Shown here: piece after piece, positions 8,018-16,880 of the stretch | How the letters are laid out: each line of letters opens with the position of its first letter | How positions within the stretch are numbered: the stretch's first letter is position 1 | Source: Agrobacterium tumefaciens_K | GTDB lineage: Bacteria; Pseudomonadota; Alphaproteobacteria; Rhizobiales; Rhizobiaceae | Assembly: GCF_031801495.1 (NCBI RefSeq) | Contig: NZ_JAOEGC010000001.1 | Location: 1,860,001 to 1,924,000, forward strand | Direction: 5' to 3' | DNA length: 64,000 nt | Position numbers and translations under genes: made by a program | Notes under the pieces: generated by a model | Databases searched by the model: none | Seen by the model: only the letters and a program-made list of their open reading frames with translations | Told to the model about the DNA's origin: nothing

Positions 8018-9529
8018 ATGAAACGACTTGCAAGATTCTCCGCCTATGCGCTCGCCAGCGTGCTGATGGCTTCCTCGGCGCTATCCGCCGAACTGCGCAT
8101 CGGTCTTCAGGACGATGCCGACGTGCTTGATCCCGCCCAGTCCCGCACATTCGTGGGACGCATCGTCTATACCAGCCTGTGCGACAAGCTTGTCGATCTG
8201 GACAACAGCCTCGCCGTCATTCCGCAGCTGGCAACCAGCTGGGCCTGGGGCGACAATGGCGGCACGCTGACCATGGATCTGCGCCAGGGCGCCGTTTTCC
8301 ATGACGGCACGCCCTTCAACGCCGAAGCCGCCGTCTACAACATCGACCGCTACATGACGCTGCAGGAATCGCGCCGAAAGAGCGAACTTGCTTCCGTGGC
8401 GAAGATCGAGGCGACCGGTGAATACCAGATAAAGTTTACCCTCAAAAGCCCGGATGCCAGCCTGCTGGCACAGCTTTCCGACCGCGCCGGAATGATGATT
8501 TCTCCTGCCGCTGGCAAGGAACTCGGCGCGAATTTCGGCTCCAAACCCGTCTGCTCCGGCCCGTTCAAATTCGTCGAGCGCATCCAGCAGGACCGTATCG
8601 TTCTGGAGAAGTTCGCCGACTACTGGAACAAGGACAACATCTATCTGGACAAGGTGACGTTCCTGCCGATCCCGGACACAACCGTGCGTCTTGCCAACCT
8701 TCGTGCGGGCGATCTCGACATGGCAGAGCGCATTTCGGCATCGGACGCGGCATCGGTGAAGGAAGACGCCAATCTGACCTACGGCGAGATCGTCGGTCCG
8801 GGTTACATGGCAATGTACGCGAATATCGGCAATGGCCCGAAGGCGGACAACCCGTTCGGCAAGGACAAGCGCCTGCGTCAGGCTTTCTCTCTGTCCATCG
8901 ACCGCGAAGCCATCAATCAGGTCGTCTTCGAAGGCACCGCAATGCCGGGCAACCAGGCATGGCCGCCCATCAGCCCATGGTACAACAAGGATGTGCCTGT
9001 TCCTGCCCGCGATGTGGAGAAGGCAAAGGCACTTCTGAAGGAGGCCGGTTACGACCGTTTCGAGATCGAGCTGCAACACGCCAACAACACGACCCAGACG
9101 CAGATGATGCAGGTCATCCAGGCGATGGCGGCGGAAGCCGGTTTCGATGTGAAGCTGAAGGCGACCGAATTTGCGACCCTGCTTTCCGAGCAGACGGCGG
9201 GCAATTATGTGCTGTCGCGCTCCGACTGGTCCGGCCGTTCCGATCCGGACGGCAACATCCACCAGTTCGTCACCTGCAAGGGCGGCATCAACGACACGAA
9301 ATATTGCAACCCTGAGGTCGACAAGCTGCTGAACGAGGCACGCGCTTCGACCGACAATGCGGTGCGCAAGGTCAAGTACGATGCCGCGACAAAAATCCTC
9401 GATGAGGATCTGCCGCTGATCTACCTCGGCCATCAGGCCTACCTTTACGCCACCTCCAAGGCGGTCACCGGCTTTACACCTTCCACGGACGGCATGATCC
9501 GTCTGACAGGTGTGAAGAAGGGATCGTAA
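8018..9529 (+). CDS. Dipeptide/oligopeptide-type ABC transporter substrate-binding protein
   Basis: A 503-residue periplasmic SBP of the DppA/OppA family (SBP_bac_5). The ATG at 8018 has AGAGGA a few bases upstream. The signal peptide runs to about residue 26 (MKRLARFSAYALASV, then a small-residue ALSA cleavage region). Mature features include ADVLDPAQSRTF near the N terminus and the family motif RQAFSLSIDREAINQVVF. The late segment SDWSGRSDPDGN resembles the ligand-contact region of this family. It starts a transporter operon: SBP, two permeases, a gamma-glutamyltransferase-like enzyme, and a double ATPase. A hairpin follows the stop at 9544-9572. The ligand may be a gamma-glutamyl or peptide-like compound, judging from the enzyme gene in the operon; this is inference. 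Confidence 0.9.
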   Translation: MKRLARFSAYALASVLMASSALSAELRIGLQDDADVLDPAQSRTFVGRIVYTSLCDKLVDLDNSLAVIPQLATSWAWGDNGGTLTMDLRQGAVFHDGTPFNAEAAVYNIDRYMTLQESRRKSELASVAKIEATGEYQIKFTLKSPDASLLAQLSDRAGMMISPAAGKELGANFGSKPVCSGPFKFVERIQQDRIVLEKFADYWNKDNIYLDKVTFLPIPDTTVRLANLRAGDLDMAERISASDAASVKEDANLTYGEIVGPGYMAMYANIGNGPKADNPFGKDKRLRQAFSLSIDREAINQVVFEGTAMPGNQAWPPISPWYNKDVPVPARDVEKAKALLKEAGYDRFEIELQHANNTTQTQMMQVIQAMAAEAGFDVKLKATEFATLLSEQTAGNYVLSRSDWSGRSDPDGNIHQFVTCKGGINDTKYCNPEVDKLLNEARASTDNAVRKVKYDAATKILDEDLPLIYLGHQAYLYATSKAVTGFTPSTDGMIRLTGVKKGS

Positions 9530-9543
9530 GTCTTTGAAAATAA

Positions 9544-9572
9544 ATCCGGCGTGGCGTTAAGCCGCGCCGGAT
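9544..9572 (+). promoter_or_regulatory. Intra-operon hairpin after the SBP gene
   Basis: 12-bp stem ATCCGGCGTGGC (9544-9555) and GCCGCGCCGGAT (9561-9572) with one G-U wobble and a 5-nt loop, 14 bp after the SBP stop. It has no T-run. It probably stabilises the SBP message 3' end or attenuates transcription into the permease genes. Confidence 0.55.
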
Positions 9573-9714
9573 GACCGGCTGTATCTGCAGCATCGGCCTG
9601 AACGTCGGAACCAATTTTCGGCAGGGGCCATGTGCAGTTTCAGAATGTTGGAGGGCCTGTGTGTTTTCAACGAAACATGCGGGGCTCCAGGCTTGCGCCA
9701 CAAGGATCAGTTCC

Positions 9715-10662
9715 ATGCATATCTATATCGGCAAGCGGCTTCTGGTAGCGATACCCACGCTTATCATCATCTCGATCTTCGTCTTTTCGCTGCAGAAGCT
9801 TCTGCCGGGTGATCCCATTCTGGCCATGGCGGGCGAAGAGCGCGATCCCGCAGTCATCGAATTGCTGCGCGAAAAGTACCGGATGAACGATCCGGTCGTT
9901 TACCAGTATTTCTACTGGCTGGGTTCGGTCCTGCAGGGCGACTTCGGTATTTCGCTCAGAACCAACCAGCCGGTTCTGGAACTGATCGGGCAGAAATTGC
10001 CGGTCACGATCCAACTTGCCGTGATGTCGATGTTCTTTGCGTTGGTGATCGGCGTGCCTATCGGCATTCTCGCCGCCGTCAAGCAGAACACCTGGATCGA
10101 CTACGTATCCAACATCGTTGCGCTGTCGGGGCTTTCCATTCCGAATTTCTGGCTCGGCATCATGCTGATCTTGCTTGTCTCGGTGCAACTCGGCTGGTTG
10201 CCCGCCTCCGGCTACGAGTCGATCTTTGTCGATCCGGTGCGCTCGATCCAGACGATGATCATGCCCTCCTTTGTTCTCGGCAATGCGCTTGCCGCCACGC
10301 TGATGCGGCACACGCGCTCCGCCATGCTGTCGGTGATGAAGTCGGATTATATCCGCACCGCCCGCGCCAAGGGACTTTCCAGCTGGCAGGTGATCCTCAG
10401 CCACTCGTTCCGCAACGCGCTTCTGCCGATCATAACGCTTTCGGCGCTGCTGTTCGGCGAACTGCTGGCCGGTGCCGTGCTGACGGAGCAGATCTTTACC
10501 ATTCCGGGCTTCGGCAAACTGATCGTTGATGCCGTTTTCACCCGCGACTATGCGGTCGTGCAGGGTGTGGTGCTGTGCACGGCCATCGGTTTCATCCTCA
10601 TGAACCTCCTGGCCGATGTCGTCACCGTTCTCCTCAATCCGCGTATGAGGACCGCACTATGA
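9715..10662 (+). CDS. Dipeptide-type ABC transporter permease (DppB-like)
   Basis: A 315-residue inner-membrane permease. The ATG at 9715 gives the standard DppB N terminus (MHIYIGKRLLVAIPTL, first membrane helix). Family markers are LPGDPILAMAGEERDP after helix 1, SGLSIPNFWLGI in the middle, the EAA-type loop YIRTARAKGLSSWQVILSHS, and GAVLTEQIFTIPGFG near the end. About six membrane segments are visible. Its stop TGA overlaps the ATG of the next permease by 4 nt (ATGA), so the two are probably translationally coupled. It follows the SBP gene after 185 bp that contain a strong hairpin. Confidence 0.92.
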   Translation: MHIYIGKRLLVAIPTLIIISIFVFSLQKLLPGDPILAMAGEERDPAVIELLREKYRMNDPVVYQYFYWLGSVLQGDFGISLRTNQPVLELIGQKLPVTIQLAVMSMFFALVIGVPIGILAAVKQNTWIDYVSNIVALSGLSIPNFWLGIMLILLVSVQLGWLPASGYESIFVDPVRSIQTMIMPSFVLGNALAATLMRHTRSAMLSVMKSDYIRTARAKGLSSWQVILSHSFRNALLPIITLSALLFGELLAGAVLTEQIFTIPGFGKLIVDAVFTRDYAVVQGVVLCTAIGFILMNLLADVVTVLLNPRMRTAL

Positions 10663-11534
10663 ATGCTTCCGTACAAGCTGTCGCCAGCCCCGTGAAAAAG
10701 CGATCCGAAAGCCGCGCCTGGAAAAAGATGAAGCGCAACAAGAGCGCTGTCGCCGGGCTCATCATCATCACCTTCTTCGCGTTGCTTGCCGTTCTGGCTC
10801 CCCTTCTGCCGCTGGCCGATCCTTATGCGACGAGCTGGAGCGCGATCCGCAAGGCGCCGTCCGCTGCCCATTGGCTTGGTACTGACGACATCGGCCGCGA
10901 CATTCTCTCACGCATGATCTGGGGTGCGCAGGCATCTCTGATGGCGGGTGTCATCTCTGTTGCCATCGCCGTTCTGACCGGCGTGCCGTTCGGGCTGATT
11001 TCCGGCTATTTCGGTGGATGGGTGGATCAGGTCATCTCGCGCATCACGGAAGCCTTTCTGGCGATGCCGTTCCTCATCATGGCGATTGCTCTGGCTGCCT
11101 TTCTCGGGCCGAGCCTGACCAACGCCATGATCGCCATCGGGCTTTCCGCCATGCCGATCTTCATCCGTCTGACGCGAGCGCAGGTTCTGGCTGTCAAGAC
11201 GGAGGACTACATCGAAGGGGCGCGCTCCATCGGTCTCGGCCACGGCGATATCATGCTGCGCTATATTCTCCCCAATATCGTGCCGCCGATCATCGTGCAG
11301 GCGACGCTGACGGTGGCGACCGCCATCATCGCCGAAGCCAGCCTTTCCTTCCTCGGCCTTGGCCAGCAGGCACCGGCGGCAAGCTGGGGCTCGATGCTGA
11401 ACGTCGCCAAGAACTTCCTCTCGCAGGCACCGTGGATGGCCATGTGGCCGGGTGCTGCGATTTTCCTCGTGGTGATCGGCTTCAATCTGCTGGGCGATGG
11501 CCTGCGCGATGCGCTCGATCCGCGTGAACATTAA
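10659..11534 (+). CDS. Dipeptide-type ABC transporter permease (DppC-like)
   Basis: A 291-residue inner-membrane permease of the DppC/OppC group. An N-terminal cytoplasmic tail with a basic helix (WKKMKRNKSAVAGLI) leads into the first membrane segment. The family motif HWLGTDDIGRDILSRMIWG follows, and the EAA loop is YIEGARSIGLGHGDIMLRYILP split by a short linker. The C terminus ends in NLLGDGLRDALDPR, as in most DppC proteins. It forms the channel with the preceding DppB-like protein and is energised by the fused ATPase encoded at 13349-15175. The start is fixed by the ATGA overlap with the upstream stop. Confidence 0.92.
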   Translation: MNASVQAVASPVKKRSESRAWKKMKRNKSAVAGLIIITFFALLAVLAPLLPLADPYATSWSAIRKAPSAAHWLGTDDIGRDILSRMIWGAQASLMAGVISVAIAVLTGVPFGLISGYFGGWVDQVISRITEAFLAMPFLIMAIALAAFLGPSLTNAMIAIGLSAMPIFIRLTRAQVLAVKTEDYIEGARSIGLGHGDIMLRYILPNIVPPIIVQATLTVATAIIAEASLSFLGLGQQAPAASWGSMLNVAKNFLSQAPWMAMWPGAAIFLVVIGFNLLGDGLRDALDPREH

Positions 11535-11560
11535 GACCTGACATACCGAAGGACAAAGAC

Positions 11561-13345
11561 ATGACCACATTCACAACCCGCCCCGAAATCCTCGGTACGT
11601 TCGGCGTCGTGACCTCCACACACTGGATCGCCTCGGCCGTCGGCATGAGCATTCTCGAAAAGGGCGGCAACGCCTTCGACGCTGCCGTTGCGACCGGCTT
11701 CGTGCTGCAGGTTCTAGAGCCGCATCTGAACGGTCCGGGCGGCGATATGCCCGCCATCATTTATTCGAAAAAGAAGGACAAGGTAGAGGTCATCTGCGCG
11801 CAGGGACCTGCCCCCGCGGGAGCAACCATCGAGCATTACAAGGCGGAAGGCATCGACATCATTCCCGGTGACGGCCTGTTGTCGACGGTCATTCCCGGTG
11901 CATTCGATGGCTGGATGCTGATGCTGCGTGACTATGGCACGATGACGGTGCGCGATGTTCTGGAGCCAGCCATCTACTACCTCGAAAATGGCCACCCCAT
12001 GCTTGCGCGGGTTTCCGCCTCCATCGCCGGTCTGGCGGATTTCTTCCAAAAGGAATGGCCAACGTCCTATGAGACGTGGGTTCCGGGTGGCGCGGTGCCG
12101 CAGCCGCTGTCCAACTTCAAGAACCCGGTTCTGGCCGAAACCTGGAAGCGGATCGTCAGCGAGGCGGAAGCAAAATCTGGCCGCGAGGCCGGTATCGAGG
12201 CAGCCCGTGACGCGTTCTATCGCGGTTTCGTCGCCGAAAAGATCGCCGCCTATCTCGAAACCGCCGAAGTAATGGACGCCAGCGGCAATCGCCACAAGGG
12301 CGTGCTGACGGCCGACGACATGGCAGGCTGGCAGGCGACCATCGAAGCGCCGACGACCTATGATTATCACGGCTGGACCATTGCCAAGACGGGCCCGTGG
12401 GGGCAAGGACCGGTACTTCTGCAATCGCTGGCGCTGCTGAAGGGTATCGACATTGGCAAGATGGAACCTGCCGGTCCGGATTTCGTTCACACCGTCGTCG
12501 AGACGATGAAGCTCGCTTATGCAGACCGGGAGGTCTATTACGGCGATCCGGAATTTGCGCAGGTGCCGGTCGAAACGCTGCTATCGGATGCCTATAACGA
12601 CGAGCGCCGCAAGCTGATCACGGCTAAAGCCTCCATGGAACTGCGTCCCGGCTCGCTTCCCGGCATGGAAAACCAGCGTGACCTGACGATGGCGATGCTC
12701 AACTCGATGGCTGGAACGGGTGCGGTCTACGAGCCCACCATGTCTCACCTCACCGAAAAACGCGGCGATACGGTGCATATCGATGTCATCGACCGCCAGG
12801 GCAACATGGTGTCCGTCACGCCATCCGGTGGCTGGCTGCAATCCTCGCCGATCGTGCCGGGTCTCGGCTTCTGCCTCAATTCCCGCGCCCAGATGTTCTG
12901 GTTGAAACCCGGTCTGCCGACCTCGCTCGCGCCGGGAAAACGTCCGCGCACGACGCTGACGCCTTCGCTGGCGCTTTTCGAAGGACGTCCGACGCTGGCC
13001 TTTGGAACGCCGGGTGGCGACCAGCAGGACCAGTGGCAGCTGTCCTTCTTCCTGCGTTATGCCCATTTCGGCCTGAACCTTCAGGAAGCCATCGACCTGC
13101 CGCTGTTCCACACCAGCCACTTCCCCGGCTCGTTCTATCCACGCACCCGCCAGCCGGGCAATGTGATGATCGAAAGGAGCATAGGCGAGGCGGCCCTTCA
13201 GGAATTGCGCAGCCGTGGCCACGATATTTCCGTCGCAGACGAGTGGACGGTCGGCCGTCTGACTGCAGCACGCCGCGATGCCGACGGACTTCTGAGAGCT
13301 GCGGCGACCCCGCGCCTGATGCAAGCCTATGCCGTGGGGAGGTGA
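11561..13345 (+). CDS. Gamma-glutamyltransferase-family (Ntn-hydrolase) enzyme
   Basis: A 594-residue member of the GGT family (proenzyme cleaved before a Thr nucleophile). The ATG at 11561 follows AGGACA. The N-terminal region shows ASAVGMSILEKGGNAFDAA, typical of GGT. The nucleophile segment is RGDTVHIDVIDRQGNMVSV, with Thr404 as the probable nucleophile, followed by TPSGGW and an LNSRAQMF loop. PRTTLTPSLAL and FGTPGGDQQDQWQ in the small subunit are family markers. No signal peptide is seen, so it is probably cytoplasmic, unlike periplasmic Ggt. It sits inside the peptide ABC operon between the DppC-like gene and the ATPase gene, with 3 bp to the latter. I infer that it hydrolyses an imported gamma-glutamyl or cephalosporin-like amide. 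Confidence 0.85.
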   Translation: MTTFTTRPEILGTFGVVTSTHWIASAVGMSILEKGGNAFDAAVATGFVLQVLEPHLNGPGGDMPAIIYSKKKDKVEVICAQGPAPAGATIEHYKAEGIDIIPGDGLLSTVIPGAFDGWMLMLRDYGTMTVRDVLEPAIYYLENGHPMLARVSASIAGLADFFQKEWPTSYETWVPGGAVPQPLSNFKNPVLAETWKRIVSEAEAKSGREAGIEAARDAFYRGFVAEKIAAYLETAEVMDASGNRHKGVLTADDMAGWQATIEAPTTYDYHGWTIAKTGPWGQGPVLLQSLALLKGIDIGKMEPAGPDFVHTVVETMKLAYADREVYYGDPEFAQVPVETLLSDAYNDERRKLITAKASMELRPGSLPGMENQRDLTMAMLNSMAGTGAVYEPTMSHLTEKRGDTVHIDVIDRQGNMVSVTPSGGWLQSSPIVPGLGFCLNSRAQMFWLKPGLPTSLAPGKRPRTTLTPSLALFEGRPTLAFGTPGGDQQDQWQLSFFLRYAHFGLNLQEAIDLPLFHTSHFPGSFYPRTRQPGNVMIERSIGEAALQELRSRGHDISVADEWTVGRLTAARRDADGLLRAAATPRLMQAYAVGR

Positions 13346-13348
13346 GAT

Positions 13349-15175
13349 ATGACGGAGAGCGAAACAAGATCCGCCGTGACGGTCCTGTCGGTCAGGAACC
13401 TCACCACCTCTTTCCGCGTCGATGGCGAATGGAAAAGCGTGGTGCGCAATCTCTCCTTCGACGTAAAAGCGGGTGAAACCGTCGCCATCGTTGGAGAAAG
13501 CGGTTCGGGGAAAAGCGTGACCTCGCTGTCGGTCATGCGGCTTCTCGATCCGCGCGCAAGCCGTATCGAAGGCACGATTGAACTGAACGGGAGGGATATC
13601 CTGTCGCTTTCCGAGGCTGCAATGCGTGATGTGCGCGGCAACGACGTGGCGATGATCTTCCAGGAGCCGATGACATCGCTCAACCCGGTCTTCACCATCG
13701 GTCGACAGATTTCAGAGGTGCTTGTACGCCACAAGGGCATGAACAAGGCTGAGGCGAAAACCGAAACCATCCGGCTGCTCGAAAAGGTCCGCATTCCCAA
13801 TGCGGCCGGTCGTTTCGATGAGTATCCGCATCAGTTTTCCGGCGGCATGCGCCAGCGCGTCATGATCGCCATGGCATTGGCGTCGCGGCCCAAGCTGCTG
13901 ATTGCCGACGAGCCGACGACGGCGCTTGACGTGACCATTCAGGGCCAGATCCTCGACCTCATCAAACAGTTGCAGGAAGAGGAGGGCATGGCGGTCCTCT
14001 TCATCACGCACGATATGGGCGTGGTTGCCGAAATCGCCGACCGGACCATCGTCATGTTCCGCGGCGATCAGGTGGAAACGGGTGATACCGCCGATATCTT
14101 CCATCGCGGCAAGCACCCCTATACCCGTGCCCTGCTGGCCGCGGTGCCGAAACTCGGCTCGATGGACGGCCATGCCTTGCCGCTGCGGTTCCCCAAGGTC
14201 GATATGGCAACGGGCGTGGTCAGCGACAGCCCGGCGCTTGCCGATACGGTGGAAGGCGGCAAGACGCCGGTTCTGTCGGTCAAGAACCTGGTGACGCGCT
14301 TTCCTATCCGCTCCGGCCTGTTCGGTCGCGTGACGGGTGCTGTGCATGCGGTGGAAAATGTCAGCTTCGATCTGTTCCAGGGGGAAACGCTGTCCCTTGT
14401 TGGGGAATCTGGCTGCGGAAAGTCCACCACGGGACGCTCGATCACCCGTCTTGTCGAGCCGCGTTCCGGAGATGTTTCGCTCGACGGCTACGATGTGCTG
14501 AAACTCGATCAGCCCACGCTGCGTGCCATGCGTCGCAGCGTGCAGATGATCTTTCAGGACCCGTTTTCGAGCCTTAACCCGCGTATGACTGTAGGGGCGG
14601 CGGTTGCCGAGCCGATGATAAAACACCGCATCGCCTCGTCATTCGAGGCGCGGGCCAAGACGGCGGACCTTCTGGAGCGTGTCGGCCTGTCGTCTGCGAT
14701 GATGGACAGGTATCCGCACGAGTTTTCCGGCGGTCAGCGGCAGCGCGTGGCGATTGCCCGTGCGCTGGCGCTGAACCCGAAAGTCATCGTTGCGGATGAA
14801 AGCGTCTCGGCGCTCGATGTGTCGATCAAGGCGCAGGTCTGTAATCTGCTGATGGACCTGCAGGAGCAGTTCAAGATCGCCTTCCTTTTCATCAGCCATG
14901 ACATGGCGGTGGTCGAAAGGGTCAGCCACCGCGTTGCGGTGATGTATCTGGGAGAGATCGTCGAGATCGGTCCGCGTGCGGCGATCTTTGCCAATCCGCA
15001 GCATGCCTATACGAAAAAGCTGATGGCGGCGGTTCCGGTTCCGGATCCGGCACGGCGCGGTATTCGCCGCAATGCTGCGATAGATGAGCTGAAAAGCCCG
15101 ATACGTCCGGCCGGTTATGTCCCGCCGGAACGACAGTACCGGGAGGTTTCGCCAGGCCACATGGTTCTGGCCTGA
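13349..15175 (+). CDS. Fused double ATPase of the dipeptide-type ABC transporter (DppD-DppF)
   Basis: A 608-residue protein with two complete ABC ATPase domains. Domain 1 (about 10-270) has Walker A GESGSGKS, signature FSGGMRQRVMIAMAL and Walker B LLIADEPTTALD. Domain 2 (about 305-565) has GESGCGKS, FSGGQRQRVAIARAL and VIVADESVSALD. Each is followed by the oligopeptide C-terminal extension. In the second Walker B the usual DEPVSALD Pro is Ser (DESVSALD), which is common in this family. It powers the SBP-DppB-DppC system just upstream. The start is 3 bp after the GGT-like stop. A bidirectional terminator follows at 15197-15231. Confidence 0.92.
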   Translation: MTESETRSAVTVLSVRNLTTSFRVDGEWKSVVRNLSFDVKAGETVAIVGESGSGKSVTSLSVMRLLDPRASRIEGTIELNGRDILSLSEAAMRDVRGNDVAMIFQEPMTSLNPVFTIGRQISEVLVRHKGMNKAEAKTETIRLLEKVRIPNAAGRFDEYPHQFSGGMRQRVMIAMALASRPKLLIADEPTTALDVTIQGQILDLIKQLQEEEGMAVLFITHDMGVVAEIADRTIVMFRGDQVETGDTADIFHRGKHPYTRALLAAVPKLGSMDGHALPLRFPKVDMATGVVSDSPALADTVEGGKTPVLSVKNLVTRFPIRSGLFGRVTGAVHAVENVSFDLFQGETLSLVGESGCGKSTTGRSITRLVEPRSGDVSLDGYDVLKLDQPTLRAMRRSVQMIFQDPFSSLNPRMTVGAAVAEPMIKHRIASSFEARAKTADLLERVGLSSAMMDRYPHEFSGGQRQRVAIARALALNPKVIVADESVSALDVSIKAQVCNLLMDLQEQFKIAFLFISHDMAVVERVSHRVAVMYLGEIVEIGPRAAIFANPQHAYTKKLMAAVPVPDPARRGIRRNAAIDELKSPIRPAGYVPPERQYREVSPGHMVLA

Positions 15176-15196
15176 CCTCGAAAACCCGAAGACAAA

Positions 15197-15231
15197 AAAA
15201 GCCGGAGCATCTGATCGGTGCCCCGGCTTTT
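15197..15231. terminator. Bidirectional terminator between the ABC operon and dctA
   Basis: AAAAGCCGG (15197-15205) pairs with CCGGCTTTT (15223-15231), with an inner GCA/TGC extension. Each strand has a U-rich 3' side, fitting termination of both convergent units. A second, 11-bp hairpin, GCCTGCCGCGA (15238-15248) with TCGCGGCAGGC (15263-15273), follows toward dctA. Confidence 0.8.
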
Positions 15232-15298
15232 CAATTGGCCTGCCGCGATCGCCTGAGTTCGGTCGCGGCAGGCCTGACCCTGGGAGGTCTTATTGTTG

Positions 15299-16645
15299 TT
15301 ATTCCGCGGGCTGTACCGATGCCGGAACGACATCCACATCCGCGATGCCCGAGACGTTTTCCTCACCGCTCAGAACGCGGGTAAGCTGCGCCTGATCGAG
15401 TTCTCCTTCCCAGCGGGCAACGACAATGGTGGCCACCGCATTGCCGACGAAGTTGGTGAGTGCGCGGCATTCCGACATGAAGCGGTCGATGCCGAGGATG
15501 AGCGCCATACCGGCGACCGGAACCGAAGGAACAACCGAAAGCGTGGCGGCAAGCGTGATGAAGCCCGCACCGGTGATGCCTGCGGCGCCCTTGGACGACA
15601 GCATCGCGACGAGCAGAAGCAGAACCTGTTCGCCGAAGGACAGGTCGATACCCGTTGCCTGCGCGATGAACAGCGCCGCCAGCGTCATGTAGATGTTGGT
15701 GCCGTCAAGGTTGAAGGAGTAGCCGGTGGGAATGACGAGGCCCACGACGGAGCGCTTGCAGCCCGCCTTTTCCATCTTGCTCATCAAACCGGGAAGGGCA
15801 GCTTCCGAAGAGGACGTACCGAGAACCAGCAGCAATTCTTCCTTGATGTAGCGAATAAGCGCGACGATGGAGAAACCGTTGTAACGGCAGACAGCGCCCA
15901 GAACGATAAACACGAACAGGAAGGACGTGACGTAGAAGGTGCCGATCAGCATGGCGAGGTTGGTGACGGAAGAAATGCCGTATTTGCCGATGGTGAAGGC
16001 CATGGCGCCGAACGCACCGATGGGAGCGGCCTTCATCAGGATCGCGACCAGCTTGAAGATCGGGTACATCAGGGCGTGCATGAAATCGACGACGGGCTGA
16101 CCCTTCTCGCCAACGATGCCGAGCGCGATACCGAACAGCACCGAGAAGAACAGGACCTGAAGGATGTCGCCGCTGGCGAACGCACCGACGATGGTCGTCG
16201 GGATGATGTTCATCAGGAAGCCGGTGATGGTCTGCTCATGAGCCTTGTCGGCGTAGGTCGCGACGGCCTTGGCATCCAGTGTTGCGGGGTCGATGTTCAT
16301 GCCGGCGCCCGGCTGAACGGTGTTGGCGACGATGAGGCCGACGATCAGCGCAAGGGTCGAGAAGACGAGAAAGTAGATCATCGCCTTGCCGGCGACGCGC
16401 CCAACCTTCTTCATGTCATTCATGCCGGCGATGCCGGTTGCGACGGTCAGGAAGATCACGGGTGCGATAATCATCTTGACGAGGCGGATGAAGCCGTCGC
16501 CGAGTGGCTTCAGCTGTTCGCCGAACGTCGGGTAGAAATGTCCGAGCGCGATGCCGGCGATGATGGCAACCAGAACCTGGAAATAGAGGTGCTTGTAGAA
16601 TGGCTGTTTTGCGTGGCCTGCGGCCACGGCTGTCGAATCGATCAT
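15299..16645 (-). CDS. dctA: C4-dicarboxylate:proton/sodium symporter DctA
   Basis: A 448-residue inner-membrane symporter for succinate, fumarate and malate. I take the ATG at 16645 because GAGGAGG (16653-16659) sits before it; upstream in-frame codons would run into the promoter. The N terminus KHLYFQVLVAIIAGIALGHF is the usual first helix. Other DctA/glutamate-symporter motifs are IAPVIFLTVATGIAGM, the serine-rich LGTSSSEAALPGLM and the C-terminal LDGTNIYMTLAALFIAQA. Transcription should come from the sigma-54 promoter at 16733-16748, activated by DctD bound at two upstream sites. It is divergent from dctBD. In rhizobia dctA is needed for growth on dicarboxylates. Confidence 0.96.
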   Translation of the reverse strand: MIDSTAVAAGHAKQPFYKHLYFQVLVAIIAGIALGHFYPTFGEQLKPLGDGFIRLVKMIIAPVIFLTVATGIAGMNDMKKVGRVAGKAMIYFLVFSTLALIVGLIVANTVQPGAGMNIDPATLDAKAVATYADKAHEQTITGFLMNIIPTTIVGAFASGDILQVLFFSVLFGIALGIVGEKGQPVVDFMHALMYPIFKLVAILMKAAPIGAFGAMAFTIGKYGISSVTNLAMLIGTFYVTSFLFVFIVLGAVCRYNGFSIVALIRYIKEELLLVLGTSSSEAALPGLMSKMEKAGCKRSVVGLVIPTGYSFNLDGTNIYMTLAALFIAQATGIDLSFGEQVLLLLVAMLSSKGAAGITGAGFITLAATLSVVPSVPVAGMALILGIDRFMSECRALTNFVGNAVATIVVARWEGELDQAQLTRVLSGEENVSGIADVDVVPASVQPAE

Positions 16646-16732
16646 GTCTTTTCCTCCTCGGCTTGAACCCTGCCTAGTGGCCTCCCGGGTTCGCCGCGAC
16701 GTTGACGGCTTGAAGCCGGTTGAGGAGTCATA

Positions 16733-16748
16733 AGCAATATGCATGCCA
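16733..16748 (-). promoter_or_regulatory. Sigma-54 promoter of dctA
   Basis: On the minus strand the bases read TGGCATGCATATTGCT, matching the -24/-12 consensus with GG and GC separated by exactly 10 bp. It lies about 90 bp upstream of the dctA start, giving a leader of roughly 75 nt. RpoN dependence of dctA is well established in rhizobia. Confidence 0.88.
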
Positions 16749-16821
16749 GATGTGCGTATTCGCTGTAACGATATGATTTAAAATATTATTTTTTATGAAG
16801 GCATGGCTCGTTGCGGATGTT

Positions 16822-16839
16822 TGTGCGGAACTCCGGACA
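16822..16839. promoter_or_regulatory. Putative DctD binding site 1 (promoter-proximal)
   Basis: The 18-bp imperfect palindrome TGTGCGGAACTCCGGACA (arms TGTGCGGA and TCCGgACA, one mismatch). It lies about 75-90 bp upstream of the dctA -24 element, as expected for a sigma-54 enhancer. Confidence 0.7.
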
Positions 16840-16854
16840 TCTCGTCTTGTGCTT

Positions 16855-16872
16855 TGTGTGTAAATCCGCACA
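16855..16872. promoter_or_regulatory. Putative DctD binding site 2 (distal)
   Basis: The 18-bp imperfect palindrome TGTGTGTAAATCCGCACA shares the TCCGCACA arm with site 1. Centre-to-centre distance to site 1 is 33 bp, about three helical turns, placing both on one face of the DNA. It ends 8 bp before the dctB start and could also repress dctBD. Confidence 0.65.
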
Positions 16873-16880
16873 ATGCGGTC

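Noticed and set aside
8081..9433. 450-codon open frame on the minus strand opposite the dipeptide SBP gene
   Set aside because: It is antisense to a clear SBP gene, has no ribosome binding site or family motif, and reads as Arg/Val/Gly-rich shadow translation.
15293..16666. 457-codon open frame on the plus strand opposite dctA
   Set aside because: Its composition (Asp/Glu/Gly/Arg-rich, no hydrophobic core) is the mirror of membrane-protein codons; dctA on the other strand is unmistakable.
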